Below, in pieces: positions 43,599-52,358 of a stretch of DNA of 64,000 nt. The first letter of the stretch is position 1; each line of letters opens with the position of its first letter. Where the stretch lies: positions 62,190-126,189 of the forward strand of contig NZ_CP012600.1 of assembly GCF_001278705.1 (NCBI RefSeq), given 5' to 3'. The position numbers were made by a program, and so were the translations under genes. The stretch comes from Bacillus gobiensis (lineage in GTDB: Bacteria > Bacillota > Bacilli > Bacillales > Bacillaceae). The notes below the pieces were generated by a model that was not told where the DNA came from, made no database searches, and was given only the letters and a program-made list of their open reading frames with translations.

Positions 43599-44063
43599 AT
43601 GTGCTGCAAGCTTAAAGAATTAATAAACAGGTATATTGAAGTTTCGTTATCCGTACATAGGAGAGGAGATCGGCTGACAAAACAACAGTTAATCAGTGAT
43701 TTAACCGTCGATCAGCACTATACGATGAGATTTGTCGCTAGTAACGGGGAGTGTACGTCAACAGAACTTGCCCAGCATTTTGATGTGGAAAAAAGTGCGG
43801 TCACTTCGATTATTAAGAGATTAGTAGACAAAAAACTCATTTCACGAAGACGTGATCAAAATGATCGCAGAGTTGTTTATTTATCGTTAACGGAGGAAGG
43901 CAGAAAGCTTTACGACGAATGTGAAGAACGAATTTACAAGATTGTCGGGAACTTTATTTCTAAATTTAACGATGAGGAGATTTCGGGATTTATAAAAACG
44001 TATGAAAAGCTGAACAGGCTGTTGGCCGAATTCGAAAAAAATGGAGATGAAACGACGAAATGA
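43599..44063 (+). CDS. MarR-family repressor (YdgG-like)
   Basis: Winged-helix regulator of 154 aa. The DNA-binding region reads CTSTELAQHFDVEKSAVTSI, IKRLVDKKLISRRRDQNDRR and VVYLSLTEEGRKLYDE. ATG with AGAGAAGGAG upstream. It overlaps the MMPL exporter gene by 4 bp. A MarR gene coupled to an MMPL-type exporter recalls B. subtilis ydgG-ydgH. Autoregulation through the palindrome at 43551-43577 is likely; the inducer is unknown. Confidence 0.9.
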   Translation: MCCKLKELINRYIEVSLSVHRRGDRLTKQQLISDLTVDQHYTMRFVASNGECTSTELAQHFDVEKSAVTSIIKRLVDKKLISRRRDQNDRRVVYLSLTEEGRKLYDECEERIYKIVGNFISKFNDEEISGFIKTYEKLNRLLAEFEKNGDETTK

Positions 44064-47000
44064 GAGCTATCGTAAAGGGAAGATGGTTCGTGCTTGCCGC
44101 ATGGATCGCAGCAGTTGCCGTATTGTTATTTTTGTCTCCGAATATGACTCAACTAGTGAGTGAAAAAGGAAATATCGAAGTTCCGGAAGGATATTCTTCC
44201 AGACTTGCTGATGACATATTAGCAAATGCGCAAGAAGCTGATTCAGGCGATGAGTCTCAGGTAGCGCTCGTTTTTCATAAAGATGACAAACTGACTAAAG
44301 AAGATTACGAGGAAGCAAAAGAAGCAATACAAACGCTCAACGAGAAAAAAACCGAGCTGGGCATTACGGAAATTACTTCCCACTTCACGAACGATTCTTT
44401 GAAATCTGAGCTCGTCTCCGAAGATGAAACGTCGATTTTGGCTGCGATTACGATAAATATGGAAAATAAGGATACAGAGGAGCTGACAAATCAGCTTTAT
44501 CAAAAATTGAATAATATCAAGTTGGAGCATTATTACACGAGCAGCTGGATGATCGATAATGATTTTAACCATACGACTGAAGAAGGGCTCAGGCGTACGG
44601 AAGGTATCACGCTCGTTTTCATATTGGCGGTATTGCTGTTGGTTTTCAGGTCGGTTGTTGCACCACTCATTCCTCTTGTAACGGTTGGATTTACATATAT
44701 AGCTGCCCAATCAGTCGTTGCCATGCTGGTTGATACATTCAACTTTCCAATTTCTTCTTATACACAAATCTTTTTGGTCGTCATATTGTTTGGGATTGGA
44801 ACCGACTATTGCATTCTGTTATTAAGCCGTTTTAAAGAAGAGCTTTCTAAGCACGAGGATATAACTGACGCAATCGCAGAAACTTACCGAACAGCAGGAA
44901 AAACGGTCTTATTCAGCGGGCTGGCCGTTATGATCGGTTTTGCTGCGATCGGGCTTTCACAGTTTAAACTTTATCAATCGGCTTCAGGTGTTGCTGTTGG
45001 AGTTGCGCTTTTACTCGTTGCACTCCTTACGATCGTGCCATTTTTCATGGCAGTTCTCGGAAGACGGTTGTTCTGGCCATCGAAAGGGAGTATTGAACAT
45101 AAAGACAGTAAGCTATGGGATGTGATTGGACGCTTTTCTCTTGCCCGGCCATTTTTAGCCCTGCTTCTTGTAGCAGTGGTCACGATTCCCGCTTTACTTT
45201 TTTATGACGGAGAGCTTTCTTACAATTCTCTTGAAGAGGTGGGAGACGATGTCGGTTCTGTAAAAGCCTTTAATCTAATTTCCGATCATTTTGGGCCTGG
45301 TGAGTCAATGCCAACACAAATCGTTTTGAAAAATGATGAAGAGATGAATTCACAGGAGTACATGGGGCTCGCAGAAGGAATTTCTGAGGAACTGAGGAAG
45401 GTTGACAATGTGAGTGCCGTACGCTCGGTTACAAGACCGACAGGGGAAGTAATCAAGGACTTCTTTGTGAGCAATCAAGCGGAGGAGCTTGAAAAAGGCA
45501 TCGGCGAAGGGAACTCTGGAGTTAAGGAAATTCGGGACGGATTAAATGATGCAAACAATGAGCTAAAGAAATCAGAGCCGCAAATGAAGGAAGCGACAAA
45601 TGGGATAAACGACCTCATTTCAGGAACTTCGGAGCTTAAATCAGGTATGTCCGAGGTGCAAAACAACCTGACCAAGCTTGAAGAAGGCATGAGGCAGGGC
45701 ACAGCAAGCTCAGCCCAGCTGAAAGCGGGCCTGGAAGAATTAAAGAAAAATACAGAAGAGCTTTTAAGCGGAAGCAATGAGCTTTTACAAGGTTATGAAA
45801 ACGCCGCGAGCGGATTAACGAGACTTGAAAAGGAATATGGTAATGTACAAACCGAATTAAAAGGTGTATCCGCAGATTTGAAAGCTATGAACACTCATGT
45901 CGCTAATCTTGGCACAAAAGGCCTTGAACAGGACACTGATTACCAGGAAATCCGCAAGATATTAAACGGTGATGGAACCGAGAAAAACCCTGGGCTAATC
46001 GGATTAACTGGAAGCTTGTCGGGTGGATTGAATGAGTTGAACCAAACTCTGGGAGGGGCAACGTCGGGGGTTCAAACGGCAAATCAATCCTTAACAACAA
46101 CGATTATTGAAGGGCAAAAAGCGATTTCACAAGGGCTTACTCAATTGATCGATGGCTTGGAGCAGCAGCAGGCCGGGCTTGCTCAGCTGGCAGATGGACA
46201 AAAGCAGCTTAATGATAATTTTCCACAATTAACAAACGGATTGGATGCTGTCAATGACGGGCAGAAGGAGCTTCTTGATGGGTTCGGTACTATGAATGGT
46301 CAAATTTCTCAGTTGACGGATGGTCTTTCTTCAAGCACGGAAGGGTTGGATCAAATTCATAAAGGCTTAGGATCAGCGGAGAACTATTTAACTGAATTGG
46401 CATCATCGGGAAATGCGGCCGGCTTTTATCTCCCTGAAGAAGCATTGACTTCAGATGAGTTCAAAGAATCATTGGAAACGTATTTGCGGGATGATAATAA
46501 AGTTATGACGTTTGATGTTATTTTTGAAAAAAATCCGTATTCCAATGAAGCAATCGATGAAATTAGTGACATCAAATCAGCAGTACATCGGGCAACAAAA
46601 GATACTAAGCTGGAAAATGCAACTGTTGCTGTCGGAGGAATCACAAGCACCTCTGCAGATTTAGGAGAAATGTCAAATAGCGACTACTCCAATACGGTTA
46701 TTCTCATGCTTGTTGGGATAGGTATCATTCTCGTACTCATGCTGCGCTCCATCATAATGCCGCTTTACTTAATTCTTTCTTTAGTGATTACCTACTATAC
46801 AGCAATGGCGTTTACGGAGATCATCTATGTCGATCTATTAGGCTACGGCGGGATCAGCTGGGCAGTCCCATTTTTTGCTTTTGTAATATTAATCGCCTTA
46901 GGGGTGGACTACAGCATTTTCTTAATGGATCGTTTTACAGAATATCACGAGCTTCCAATAGCGGAGGCCATGCACCTGGCTATGAAAAAAATGGGAACAG

Positions 47001-47197
47001 TAATTATTTCAGCAGCGATTATCCTTGGCGGAACCTTTGCAGCCATGATGCCATCCGGCGTTTTGTCCCTTCTGCAAATCTCAACAGTCACCTTAATTGG
47101 CCTGTTCCTGTACGCGCTATTTATCTTGCCGCTATTTATTCCGGTTATGGCAAAGATGTTCGGAAAAGCGAATTGGTATCCGTTTGTCAAAAAATAA
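44060..47197 (+). CDS. MMPL/RND-family exporter (YdgH-like)
   Basis: Large membrane exporter, 1045 aa, with two transmembrane blocks of RND/MMPL type (about 175-360 and 880-1040) carrying FGIGTDYCILLLSRF and IALGVDYSIFLMDRF, each with the proton-relay type Asp-Tyr pair. One helix precedes the first extracellular domain. Between the blocks, about 475-775, is a long extracellular stalk with repeated G-L and L-x-x-G patterns predicted as coiled coil, as in YhgE/YdgH-like proteins. It may export lipids, siderophores or drugs; not determinable here. Coupled to the MarR gene by overlap. Confidence 0.9.
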   Translation: MRAIVKGRWFVLAAWIAAVAVLLFLSPNMTQLVSEKGNIEVPEGYSSRLADDILANAQEADSGDESQVALVFHKDDKLTKEDYEEAKEAIQTLNEKKTELGITEITSHFTNDSLKSELVSEDETSILAAITINMENKDTEELTNQLYQKLNNIKLEHYYTSSWMIDNDFNHTTEEGLRRTEGITLVFILAVLLLVFRSVVAPLIPLVTVGFTYIAAQSVVAMLVDTFNFPISSYTQIFLVVILFGIGTDYCILLLSRFKEELSKHEDITDAIAETYRTAGKTVLFSGLAVMIGFAAIGLSQFKLYQSASGVAVGVALLLVALLTIVPFFMAVLGRRLFWPSKGSIEHKDSKLWDVIGRFSLARPFLALLLVAVVTIPALLFYDGELSYNSLEEVGDDVGSVKAFNLISDHFGPGESMPTQIVLKNDEEMNSQEYMGLAEGISEELRKVDNVSAVRSVTRPTGEVIKDFFVSNQAEELEKGIGEGNSGVKEIRDGLNDANNELKKSEPQMKEATNGINDLISGTSELKSGMSEVQNNLTKLEEGMRQGTASSAQLKAGLEELKKNTEELLSGSNELLQGYENAASGLTRLEKEYGNVQTELKGVSADLKAMNTHVANLGTKGLEQDTDYQEIRKILNGDGTEKNPGLIGLTGSLSGGLNELNQTLGGATSGVQTANQSLTTTIIEGQKAISQGLTQLIDGLEQQQAGLAQLADGQKQLNDNFPQLTNGLDAVNDGQKELLDGFGTMNGQISQLTDGLSSSTEGLDQIHKGLGSAENYLTELASSGNAAGFYLPEEALTSDEFKESLETYLRDDNKVMTFDVIFEKNPYSNEAIDEISDIKSAVHRATKDTKLENATVAVGGITSTSADLGEMSNSDYSNTVILMLVGIGIILVLMLRSIIMPLYLILSLVITYYTAMAFTEIIYVDLLGYGGISWAVPFFAFVILIALGVDYSIFLMDRFTEYHELPIAEAMHLAMKKMGTVIISAAIILGGTFAAMMPSGVLSLLQISTVTLIGLFLYALFILPLFIPVMAKMFGKANWYPFVKK

Positions 47198-47205
47198 TTG
47201 ATGTG

Positions 47206-47244
47206 AAAAGCTGGTTTCTTACAGGTTGAGAAATCAGCTTTTTT
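47206..47244 (+). terminator. Terminator of the MarR-MMPL operon
   Basis: AAAAGCTGGTTTCT and AGAAATCAGCTTTT form a long stem (one mismatch) followed by TT and T-rich DNA. Confidence 0.8.
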
Positions 47245-47293
47245 GTTATAACTTCAAAATAGAGAAACAGAAAGTTGTCATTGGAGGGGTTCG

Positions 47294-47749
47294 ATGAAAA
47301 ACGTTCATTTGGAAGAAATAATAATGAATGATCGGGAGAAATATTTGGATTACTTGCTTCTTGCCGATGAAGATGAGCAAATCGTAAAACAATACATAAA
47401 TGAAGGCGATATGTACTCTATTTCCATGGATGGACAGCTTGTCGGCATTATTCTATTTGTTTATCATCAACAACGAGTGGTAGAGTTGAAAAATTTAGCG
47501 TTAGTCCCAGAGTGGAGAGGGCGCGGCATTGGAAAAGCCGTTCTGCAAAAGACCTTTGACATTTATAAAGGAATGGAGAAAATAATTGTTGGTACAGCTA
47601 ATTCCAGCATAGAAAACATCGCATTCTATCAAAAAGCGGGCTTTCGAATGACCGAGATTCGCAGAGGTTTTTTTGAAAAATATGCAAAGCCTATTTTTGA
47701 GAATGGGATTCAGGCACTTGATATGGTCATGTTTGAAAGAAATCTATAA
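47294..47749 (+). CDS. GNAT-family N-acetyltransferase
   Basis: Acetyl-CoA-dependent acetyltransferase, 151 aa. Motif A reads LALVPEWRGRGIGKAVLQKT (R/Q-x-x-G-x-G/A loop that holds the CoA pyrophosphate), and motif B NSSIENIAFYQKAGFRMTEI. ATG with GGAGGGG upstream. Acceptor substrate unknown. Single gene placed between the exporter and xylB. Confidence 0.88.
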   Translation: MKNVHLEEIIMNDREKYLDYLLLADEDEQIVKQYINEGDMYSISMDGQLVGIILFVYHQQRVVELKNLALVPEWRGRGIGKAVLQKTFDIYKGMEKIIVGTANSSIENIAFYQKAGFRMTEIRRGFFEKYAKPIFENGIQALDMVMFERNL

Positions 47750-47763
47750 AAGCACTGCAGATT

Positions 47764-47792
47764 TTGACAAACTACTGATTGTATATTTTAAT
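47764..47792 (+). promoter_or_regulatory. Promoter of xylB
   Basis: TTGACA (47764-47769) and TTTAAT (47787-47792) with a 17-base spacer, 44 bp before the GTG start. Confidence 0.75.
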
Positions 47793-47808
47793 AAATGTAA
47801 GCACTTAA

Positions 47809-47822
47809 CTTAAACGTTTAAG
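47809..47822. promoter_or_regulatory. Palindromic operator candidate before xylB
   Basis: CTTAAACGTTTAAG is a perfect 14-bp palindrome with a central CG, the form bound by LacI/GalR-type repressors. It lies about 10 bp past the predicted transcription start. The LacI-type gene at 49926 is the obvious candidate binder. It is not a good cre match. Confidence 0.7.
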
Positions 47823-47835
47823 GGGAGGGAAAATT

Positions 47836-49296
47836 GTGTTTTTAGGGATCGATATCGGCTCAGGGGGTACAAAAGCAATATTACTAGATAAAGAGGGGAA
47901 GCCTGTTCAATCTGCGGAAATTTCTTATTCCTTCGATGTCCCGCAGGAAGGATGGACCGAGCATGATCCTGAAAAATGGTGGAAAGCAAGTGTAAGCGCT
48001 TTGAGAGAATTGTTTGAAACGAATGATCCATCCAAAGTGGAAGCCATTGGTGTTTCAGGACAAATGCACAGTAGTGTCCTTTTGGATTCGGATCACAACG
48101 TGATAAGAAAAGCAATTCTTTGGAATGATCAAAGAACGGCACAAGAATGCGAAGACGTATTAACCCAAATTGGCGAAGAGAAATTTCGTTCGTTAACGAT
48201 GAATACTCTGTTTCCGGGCTTCACACTTCCGAAAATTATGTGGCTGAAAAACAACGAGCCTGAGCACTACAACAGACTTTCAACCGTTTTCATGCCCAAG
48301 GATTACATCAACTTTAAATTAACTGGCATGATCGCAACAGAAGTCACAGACGCGAGCGGAACAGGAGTGTTTGACGTTTATCACCGCCAATGGAATCGGA
48401 CGATCATAGACGAGCTCGGGCTAAACCCAGAATGGTTTCCGCAGGTTTTTGAAAGTACAGATATCGTAGGAAGGCTAAAAAGCAGTGTGGCAAAAGCAAC
48501 CGGAATGAAAGAAGGCATACCTGTTGTTGCAGGTGCTGCAGATAATGCCGCGGCAGCTGTAGGAAATGGCGTTTACGAGGAAGGAAAAGGGCTGGTCAGT
48601 GTCGGCACTTCCGGTGTTGTCCTCATGCCAATAAAGAACAAGCCAGAAAGGGAATTTCTATTAAAAACAAATCCTTCATTGCATATTTTCTGTCATGCTC
48701 TTCCGAATACGTGGTATGCGATGGGTGTTACATTAACTGCAGGAGAATCACTAAAATGGTTTCGGCAGGCATTTGAGATTGAAGAGGATTTTCAACATAT
48801 GCTCAATCAGGTAAAGGATGTTGAAGCGGGTTCAAACGGGCTTATCTTTACGCCGTATTTATCCGGAGAACGAACGCCTCATAACGATTCAAAAGCGAGA
48901 GGTGTCTTTTATGGAATGAATTTGACCCACCGCAGAAAACATTTTATGCGATCGGTCTTGGAGGGAGTCTCTTATAGCTTGAAGGATTGCCATGAACTCA
49001 TCAAACATATCATTCAAAGCGAATCTTTCGTTGTCACGGGCGGCGCAGTAAAAAGTGAAGCTTGGTGCCAAATCCTCGCCGATGTATTAGGCGTCCGCCT
49101 AAAAAAATCCGGCCAATTTGAAGGGCCAGCGATCGGCGCCGCCATTCTTGCAGGCATCGGAATCGGCCACTGGAAAACTCCGGGCGAGGCGGCACGCGAG
49201 GACATCGAAAACGTAATAACGCCTGACTTGGAACGTAATCAGATTTATGAAGAAGGCTTTGAGAAATATCGGGAACTGTATGTGAAGCTAAAATAG
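47836..49296 (+). CDS. xylB: Xylulokinase (FGGY family)
   Basis: Phosphorylates D-xylulose to xylulose 5-phosphate in the cytoplasm. FGGY domains: N-terminal LGIDIGSGGTKAILLD (ATP loop), VSGQMHSSVLLD, ILWNDQRTAQE and MPKDYINFKLTG, which fit xylulokinase rather than glycerol kinase; C-terminal GAADNAAAAVGNGV and VTGGAVKSEAWCQILADVLG (FGGY signature 2). GTG start with AGGGGAGGG upstream. 486 aa. No xylA, xylose transporter or xylose regulator is beside it, so it may serve another pentulose, such as from arabitol or xylitol. It has its own promoter and operator; a repeat array follows. Confidence 0.9.
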   Translation: MFLGIDIGSGGTKAILLDKEGKPVQSAEISYSFDVPQEGWTEHDPEKWWKASVSALRELFETNDPSKVEAIGVSGQMHSSVLLDSDHNVIRKAILWNDQRTAQECEDVLTQIGEEKFRSLTMNTLFPGFTLPKIMWLKNNEPEHYNRLSTVFMPKDYINFKLTGMIATEVTDASGTGVFDVYHRQWNRTIIDELGLNPEWFPQVFESTDIVGRLKSSVAKATGMKEGIPVVAGAADNAAAAVGNGVYEEGKGLVSVGTSGVVLMPIKNKPEREFLLKTNPSLHIFCHALPNTWYAMGVTLTAGESLKWFRQAFEIEEDFQHMLNQVKDVEAGSNGLIFTPYLSGERTPHNDSKARGVFYGMNLTHRRKHFMRSVLEGVSYSLKDCHELIKHIIQSESFVVTGGAVKSEAWCQILADVLGVRLKKSGQFEGPAIGAAILAGIGIGHWKTPGEAAREDIENVITPDLERNQIYEEGFEKYRELYVKLK

Positions 49297-49326
49297 ATTG
49301 CAGATTGAGATCGTAAATAAAATTGG

Positions 49327-49855
49327 AAGATCGCGCATATCCGGTCCAAGATCGCTTATAAATCAGAAAGATCGCGCATAACAGGATCAAGATCGCTCAT
49401 AAACCGAAAAGATCGTGCATAACAGGATCAAGATCGCTTATAAACCGAAAAGATCGCGCATATCCGGACCAAGATCGCTTATAAATCAGAAAGATCGCGC
49501 ATATCGGTCCAAAATCGCTTATAAATCAGAAAGATCGCGCATAACAGGATCAAGATCGCTCATAAACCGAAAAGATCGCGCATAACAGGATCAAGATCGC
49601 TCATAAACCGAAAAGATCGCGCATAACAGGATCAAGATCGCTTATAAACCGAAAAGATCGCGCATATCGGTCCAAAATCGCTTATAAATCAGAAAGATCG
49701 CGCATAACAGGATCAAGATCGCTCATAAACCGAAAAGATCGCGCATAACAGGATCAAGATCGCTCATAAACCGAAAAGATCGCGCATAACAGGATCAAGA
49801 TCGCTTATAAATCAGAAAGATCGCGCATATCCCAGTCAAAATCGCTCATAATCAG
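49327..49855. repeat. Tandem array of 13 units of about 41 bp
   Basis: Fills the gap between xylB and the LacI gene. Each unit has two related halves: AAGATCGCGCATAACAGGAT (plus C) and AAGATCGCTCATAAACCGAA. I count 13 units; the last is degenerate, and a degraded half lies before the first. Variants alternate: the first half is CATAACAGG or CATATC(C)GG, the second CTCATAAACC or CTTATAAATC. Units 5-8 and 9-12 repeat as a block of four (about 163 bp), so the array grew by multi-unit duplication. Period not a multiple of three; no ORF. GATC occurs two or three times per unit. No unique spacers, so not CRISPR. Confidence 0.92.
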
Positions 49856-49925
49856 TGCTTGAGCACGGTAAATTCATACCATCATCGTTCTTTCTAACTA
49901 TGCAGATAAAGGAAGATCCAATCGA

Positions 49926-50948
49926 ATGAAGAAAAAACCGACGCTTTATGATGTGGCGAAGGTGGCCAATGTTTCAATCGCCACCGTCTCCAATGTGTTA
50001 AACCATAAAAGTGAGGCAAGCGAGAAAACGATTCAGCGTGTCAATGAGGCGATTAAGAAGCTAGGTTATTCTAGGAATGAATCTGCGAGAAGCTTAAAGA
50101 AGGGTGAAAGCAAGCTAATTGGTTTGGTCGTGCCCGATAACAACCCTTTTTTTACAGAAATATTAAACGGGATTCAAGAAGAATGCGAGCTTTATGATTG
50201 GCAGGTTGTGGCGGCTGCGTCAGAGGAAAGTTCGGCAAGGCAAAACCAATTAATCAAGCTGTTATCGGCCCAGCAAGTAAGCGGTATTATACTTGCCCCT
50301 GCCACTGATACTCTAGAGATTCCAATCGATTTCAGCAGTGCACCAATCGTTCTTATTGATCGTGAATTGCACAATGCGGAGCTTCCGATTATTAAGGCTG
50401 ACAATGTAGAAGGCAGCTACAAAGCCACAAAAATGCTGCTTCGCAATGGTCATAAACGGATCGGTCTCATTTTAGCTTCTCCGGGGATAAGCACGACTGT
50501 CCAACGAAAGCAAGGCTATATTGATGCGTTAAAAAGCGCTCAAATCAAAGCAGATGAAAAGCTTATTCGGTATGGAGGAGATTATACGGGAACGAAAGCG
50601 CAAATCGATGGGGGATATCAAACGGTCATAAACATGATGAATCTGCCTTCCCCGCCCACTGCATTTTTTGTGACCAACCATTTATTAATGATTGGAGCTG
50701 TAAAAGCGATAAAAGAATTACGGCTTTCCATTCCGCGGGATATTGGTTTTATTGGCTTTGACGATCATCCTTGGCAGGAGATCAGTGACCCGCCGTTTAC
50801 GATCGTTTCTCAGCCTGCTTTTGAAATGGGTAGGCTGGCGGTGCGCGCTTTGAATAAATTGAAATCAACAGGAGAAATAGTTACAGCCTCATTGCCGTTA
50901 CAATTAATTATCCGTAAGTCATGCGGAACTAAAAACGTCAATGATTAA
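49926..50948 (+). CDS. LacI-family transcriptional regulator
   Basis: Repressor with an N-terminal LacI helix-turn-helix (TLYDVAKVANVSIATVSNVL, residues about 5-25, with hinge RSLKKGESKLIGLVVPD) and a sugar-binding periplasmic-like domain (IGLILASPGISTTVQRKQGY; IGFIGFDDHPWQEISDPPFT). 340 aa. ATG with AAAGGAAGA upstream. It lies 630 bp past xylB, separated by the repeat array. A perfect LacI-type palindrome lies before xylB, so xylB is the likely target. Effector unknown, probably a sugar or sugar phosphate. Confidence 0.9.
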   Translation: MKKKPTLYDVAKVANVSIATVSNVLNHKSEASEKTIQRVNEAIKKLGYSRNESARSLKKGESKLIGLVVPDNNPFFTEILNGIQEECELYDWQVVAAASEESSARQNQLIKLLSAQQVSGIILAPATDTLEIPIDFSSAPIVLIDRELHNAELPIIKADNVEGSYKATKMLLRNGHKRIGLILASPGISTTVQRKQGYIDALKSAQIKADEKLIRYGGDYTGTKAQIDGGYQTVINMMNLPSPPTAFFVTNHLLMIGAVKAIKELRLSIPRDIGFIGFDDHPWQEISDPPFTIVSQPAFEMGRLAVRALNKLKSTGEIVTASLPLQLIIRKSCGTKNVND

Positions 50949-51118
50949 GAGCGGAAGGCAATATGAAAAAGCAATCCATGATAAAACGAATGCTCTGAAG
51001 ATAATGACGGAGCTATAGGAAAAGTCAGCCCCCGTGGATCTGATCATCTTGTTTTTTCAGGCTTCATCTACTAGTATTAATAATGAATCTTACATATAAC
51101 AAATTATGAGGTGGCTAA

Positions 51119-51898
51119 ATGACGCAGCAAATCATCTTTTTTGACATTGACGGAACGCTTTATGACCATGATAAAAAATTACCTGCTTCAACCAAGCAAG
51201 CGATACAGCAATTAAAAGAGAAAGGCCATGAAGTCGCAATTGCCACTGGACGAGCACCTTTTATGTATGAAGACCTTCGAAAAGAGCTGGATATTGAGAC
51301 GTTTGTCAGTTATAACGGACAGTACGTCGTATTTAAAGGCGAAGTCCTCTATACCAATCCGCTCAATAAAGAAGCATTGAAATCTTTAACTGAAACAGCA
51401 GTATTAAATAACCATCCGATTGTATACATGGATCATGAAGACATGAAATCAAACGTCCCGCACCATGACCATATTGTTGAAAGCATTGATTCATTAAAGA
51501 TCTTGCAATTCCCTTCTCATGATCCTAAATACTTTGAAGGAAGAGAAATTTATCAATCGTTATTATTCTGTCAAGGAAAAGAAGAAAGCGAATATGAACA
51601 AAAATATAAAGAGTTTGATTTTGTCCGCTGGCATCCTGTCTCTGTTGATGTCGTTCCACACGGGGGTTCCAAAGCGAAAGGAATCCAAAAAATAATTGAC
51701 ATACTTAAAATTGACGAAGACAACGTCTATGCTTTTGGCGATGGATTAAATGATGTAGAAATGTTATCAAAAGTCAAAAACAGTGTTGCTATGGGAAATG
51801 CCCATGAAGAAGCGAAAAAAGCTGCTAAGCATATCACTTCATCTGTGGATGAGGATGGAATCTTGCAAGGGCTTAAAATGGTAGGATTATTGGATTAA
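51119..51898 (+). CDS. Cof-type HAD phosphatase
   Basis: Haloacid dehalogenase-superfamily phosphatase, subfamily IIB (Cof/YbhA). Motif I FFDIDGTLYDHDKKLP (nucleophile Asp at about 9), motif II IATGRAPFM, motif III Lys in KGIQKIIDIL and motif IV AFGDGLNDVEMLSKV. A cap domain lies at about 85-185. 259 aa. ATG with GAGGTGG upstream. Substrates are usually sugar phosphates or flavin mononucleotide; not determinable. Confidence 0.9.
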   Translation: MTQQIIFFDIDGTLYDHDKKLPASTKQAIQQLKEKGHEVAIATGRAPFMYEDLRKELDIETFVSYNGQYVVFKGEVLYTNPLNKEALKSLTETAVLNNHPIVYMDHEDMKSNVPHHDHIVESIDSLKILQFPSHDPKYFEGREIYQSLLFCQGKEESEYEQKYKEFDFVRWHPVSVDVVPHGGSKAKGIQKIIDILKIDEDNVYAFGDGLNDVEMLSKVKNSVAMGNAHEEAKKAAKHITSSVDEDGILQGLKMVGLLD

Positions 51899-51911
51899 TT
51901 AAGGAGCAAAT

Positions 51912-51943
51912 AACCGTTCGCAATCATTTTGCGAACGGTTTTT
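51912..51943 (+). terminator. Terminator after the Cof-type phosphatase
   Basis: AACCGTTCGCAA and TTGCGAACGGTT form a perfect 12-bp stem followed by TTT. Confidence 0.88.
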
Positions 51944-52022
51944 ACATTGGTAGAGTTGCTTTCTTTTTTCTGACAAATTATGCTTATTCTATGATGCAAA
52001 GCAAACAGAGGAGAGAAACGAA

Positions 52023-52358
52023 ATGACAGAAAAGATGAACCTAATAGACTTAACAAAAGACATAACTGAGCAATATAAAAATTTCGTCGTTTCGGATGTA
52101 AATGATCACTGTGTCCGAATTGCCGTTTTTCAGGGGAATTATAAATGGCACTACCATTCCTCGTCGGATGAATTTTTCATGGTTTTAGAAGGTGAGCTGC
52201 AAATTGATTTTCAGGATCGGAAAACCGTCATTCTTAAACCAAATGACACAATCGTCATTCCAGCTGGAACTATCCATCGAACCCGGGCAAACCAGCGTAC
52301 GGTAAATATTTGCTTCGAAGAAAAAACAGCGGATACGATCGAGGTGGAAAACGGATGA
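52023..52358 (+). CDS. Cupin-domain protein
   Basis: Single small cupin of 111 aa. Metal motif 1 reads WHYHSSSDEFFMVLEGELQI (HxH plus Glu), motif 2 VIPAGTIHRTRA (His). ATG with GAGGAGAGAAACG upstream. It overlaps the HAD gene by 4 bp (ATGA), and that gene overlaps the DinB-like gene, so three genes form one coupled operon. Function not predictable. Confidence 0.85.
   Translation: MTEKMNLIDLTKDITEQYKNFVVSDVNDHCVRIAVFQGNYKWHYHSSSDEFFMVLEGELQIDFQDRKTVILKPNDTIVIPAGTIHRTRANQRTVNICFEEKTADTIEVENG

Noticed and set aside
44243-44710. 155-codon open frame on the minus strand
   Set aside because: It is antisense to the MMPL exporter gene and has no recognisable motif or ribosome site; the plus frame is clearly the real gene.
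49327-49855. CRISPR array
   Set aside because: Units are adjacent and the intervening halves are themselves repeated; there are no unique spacers, no leader and no cas genes.
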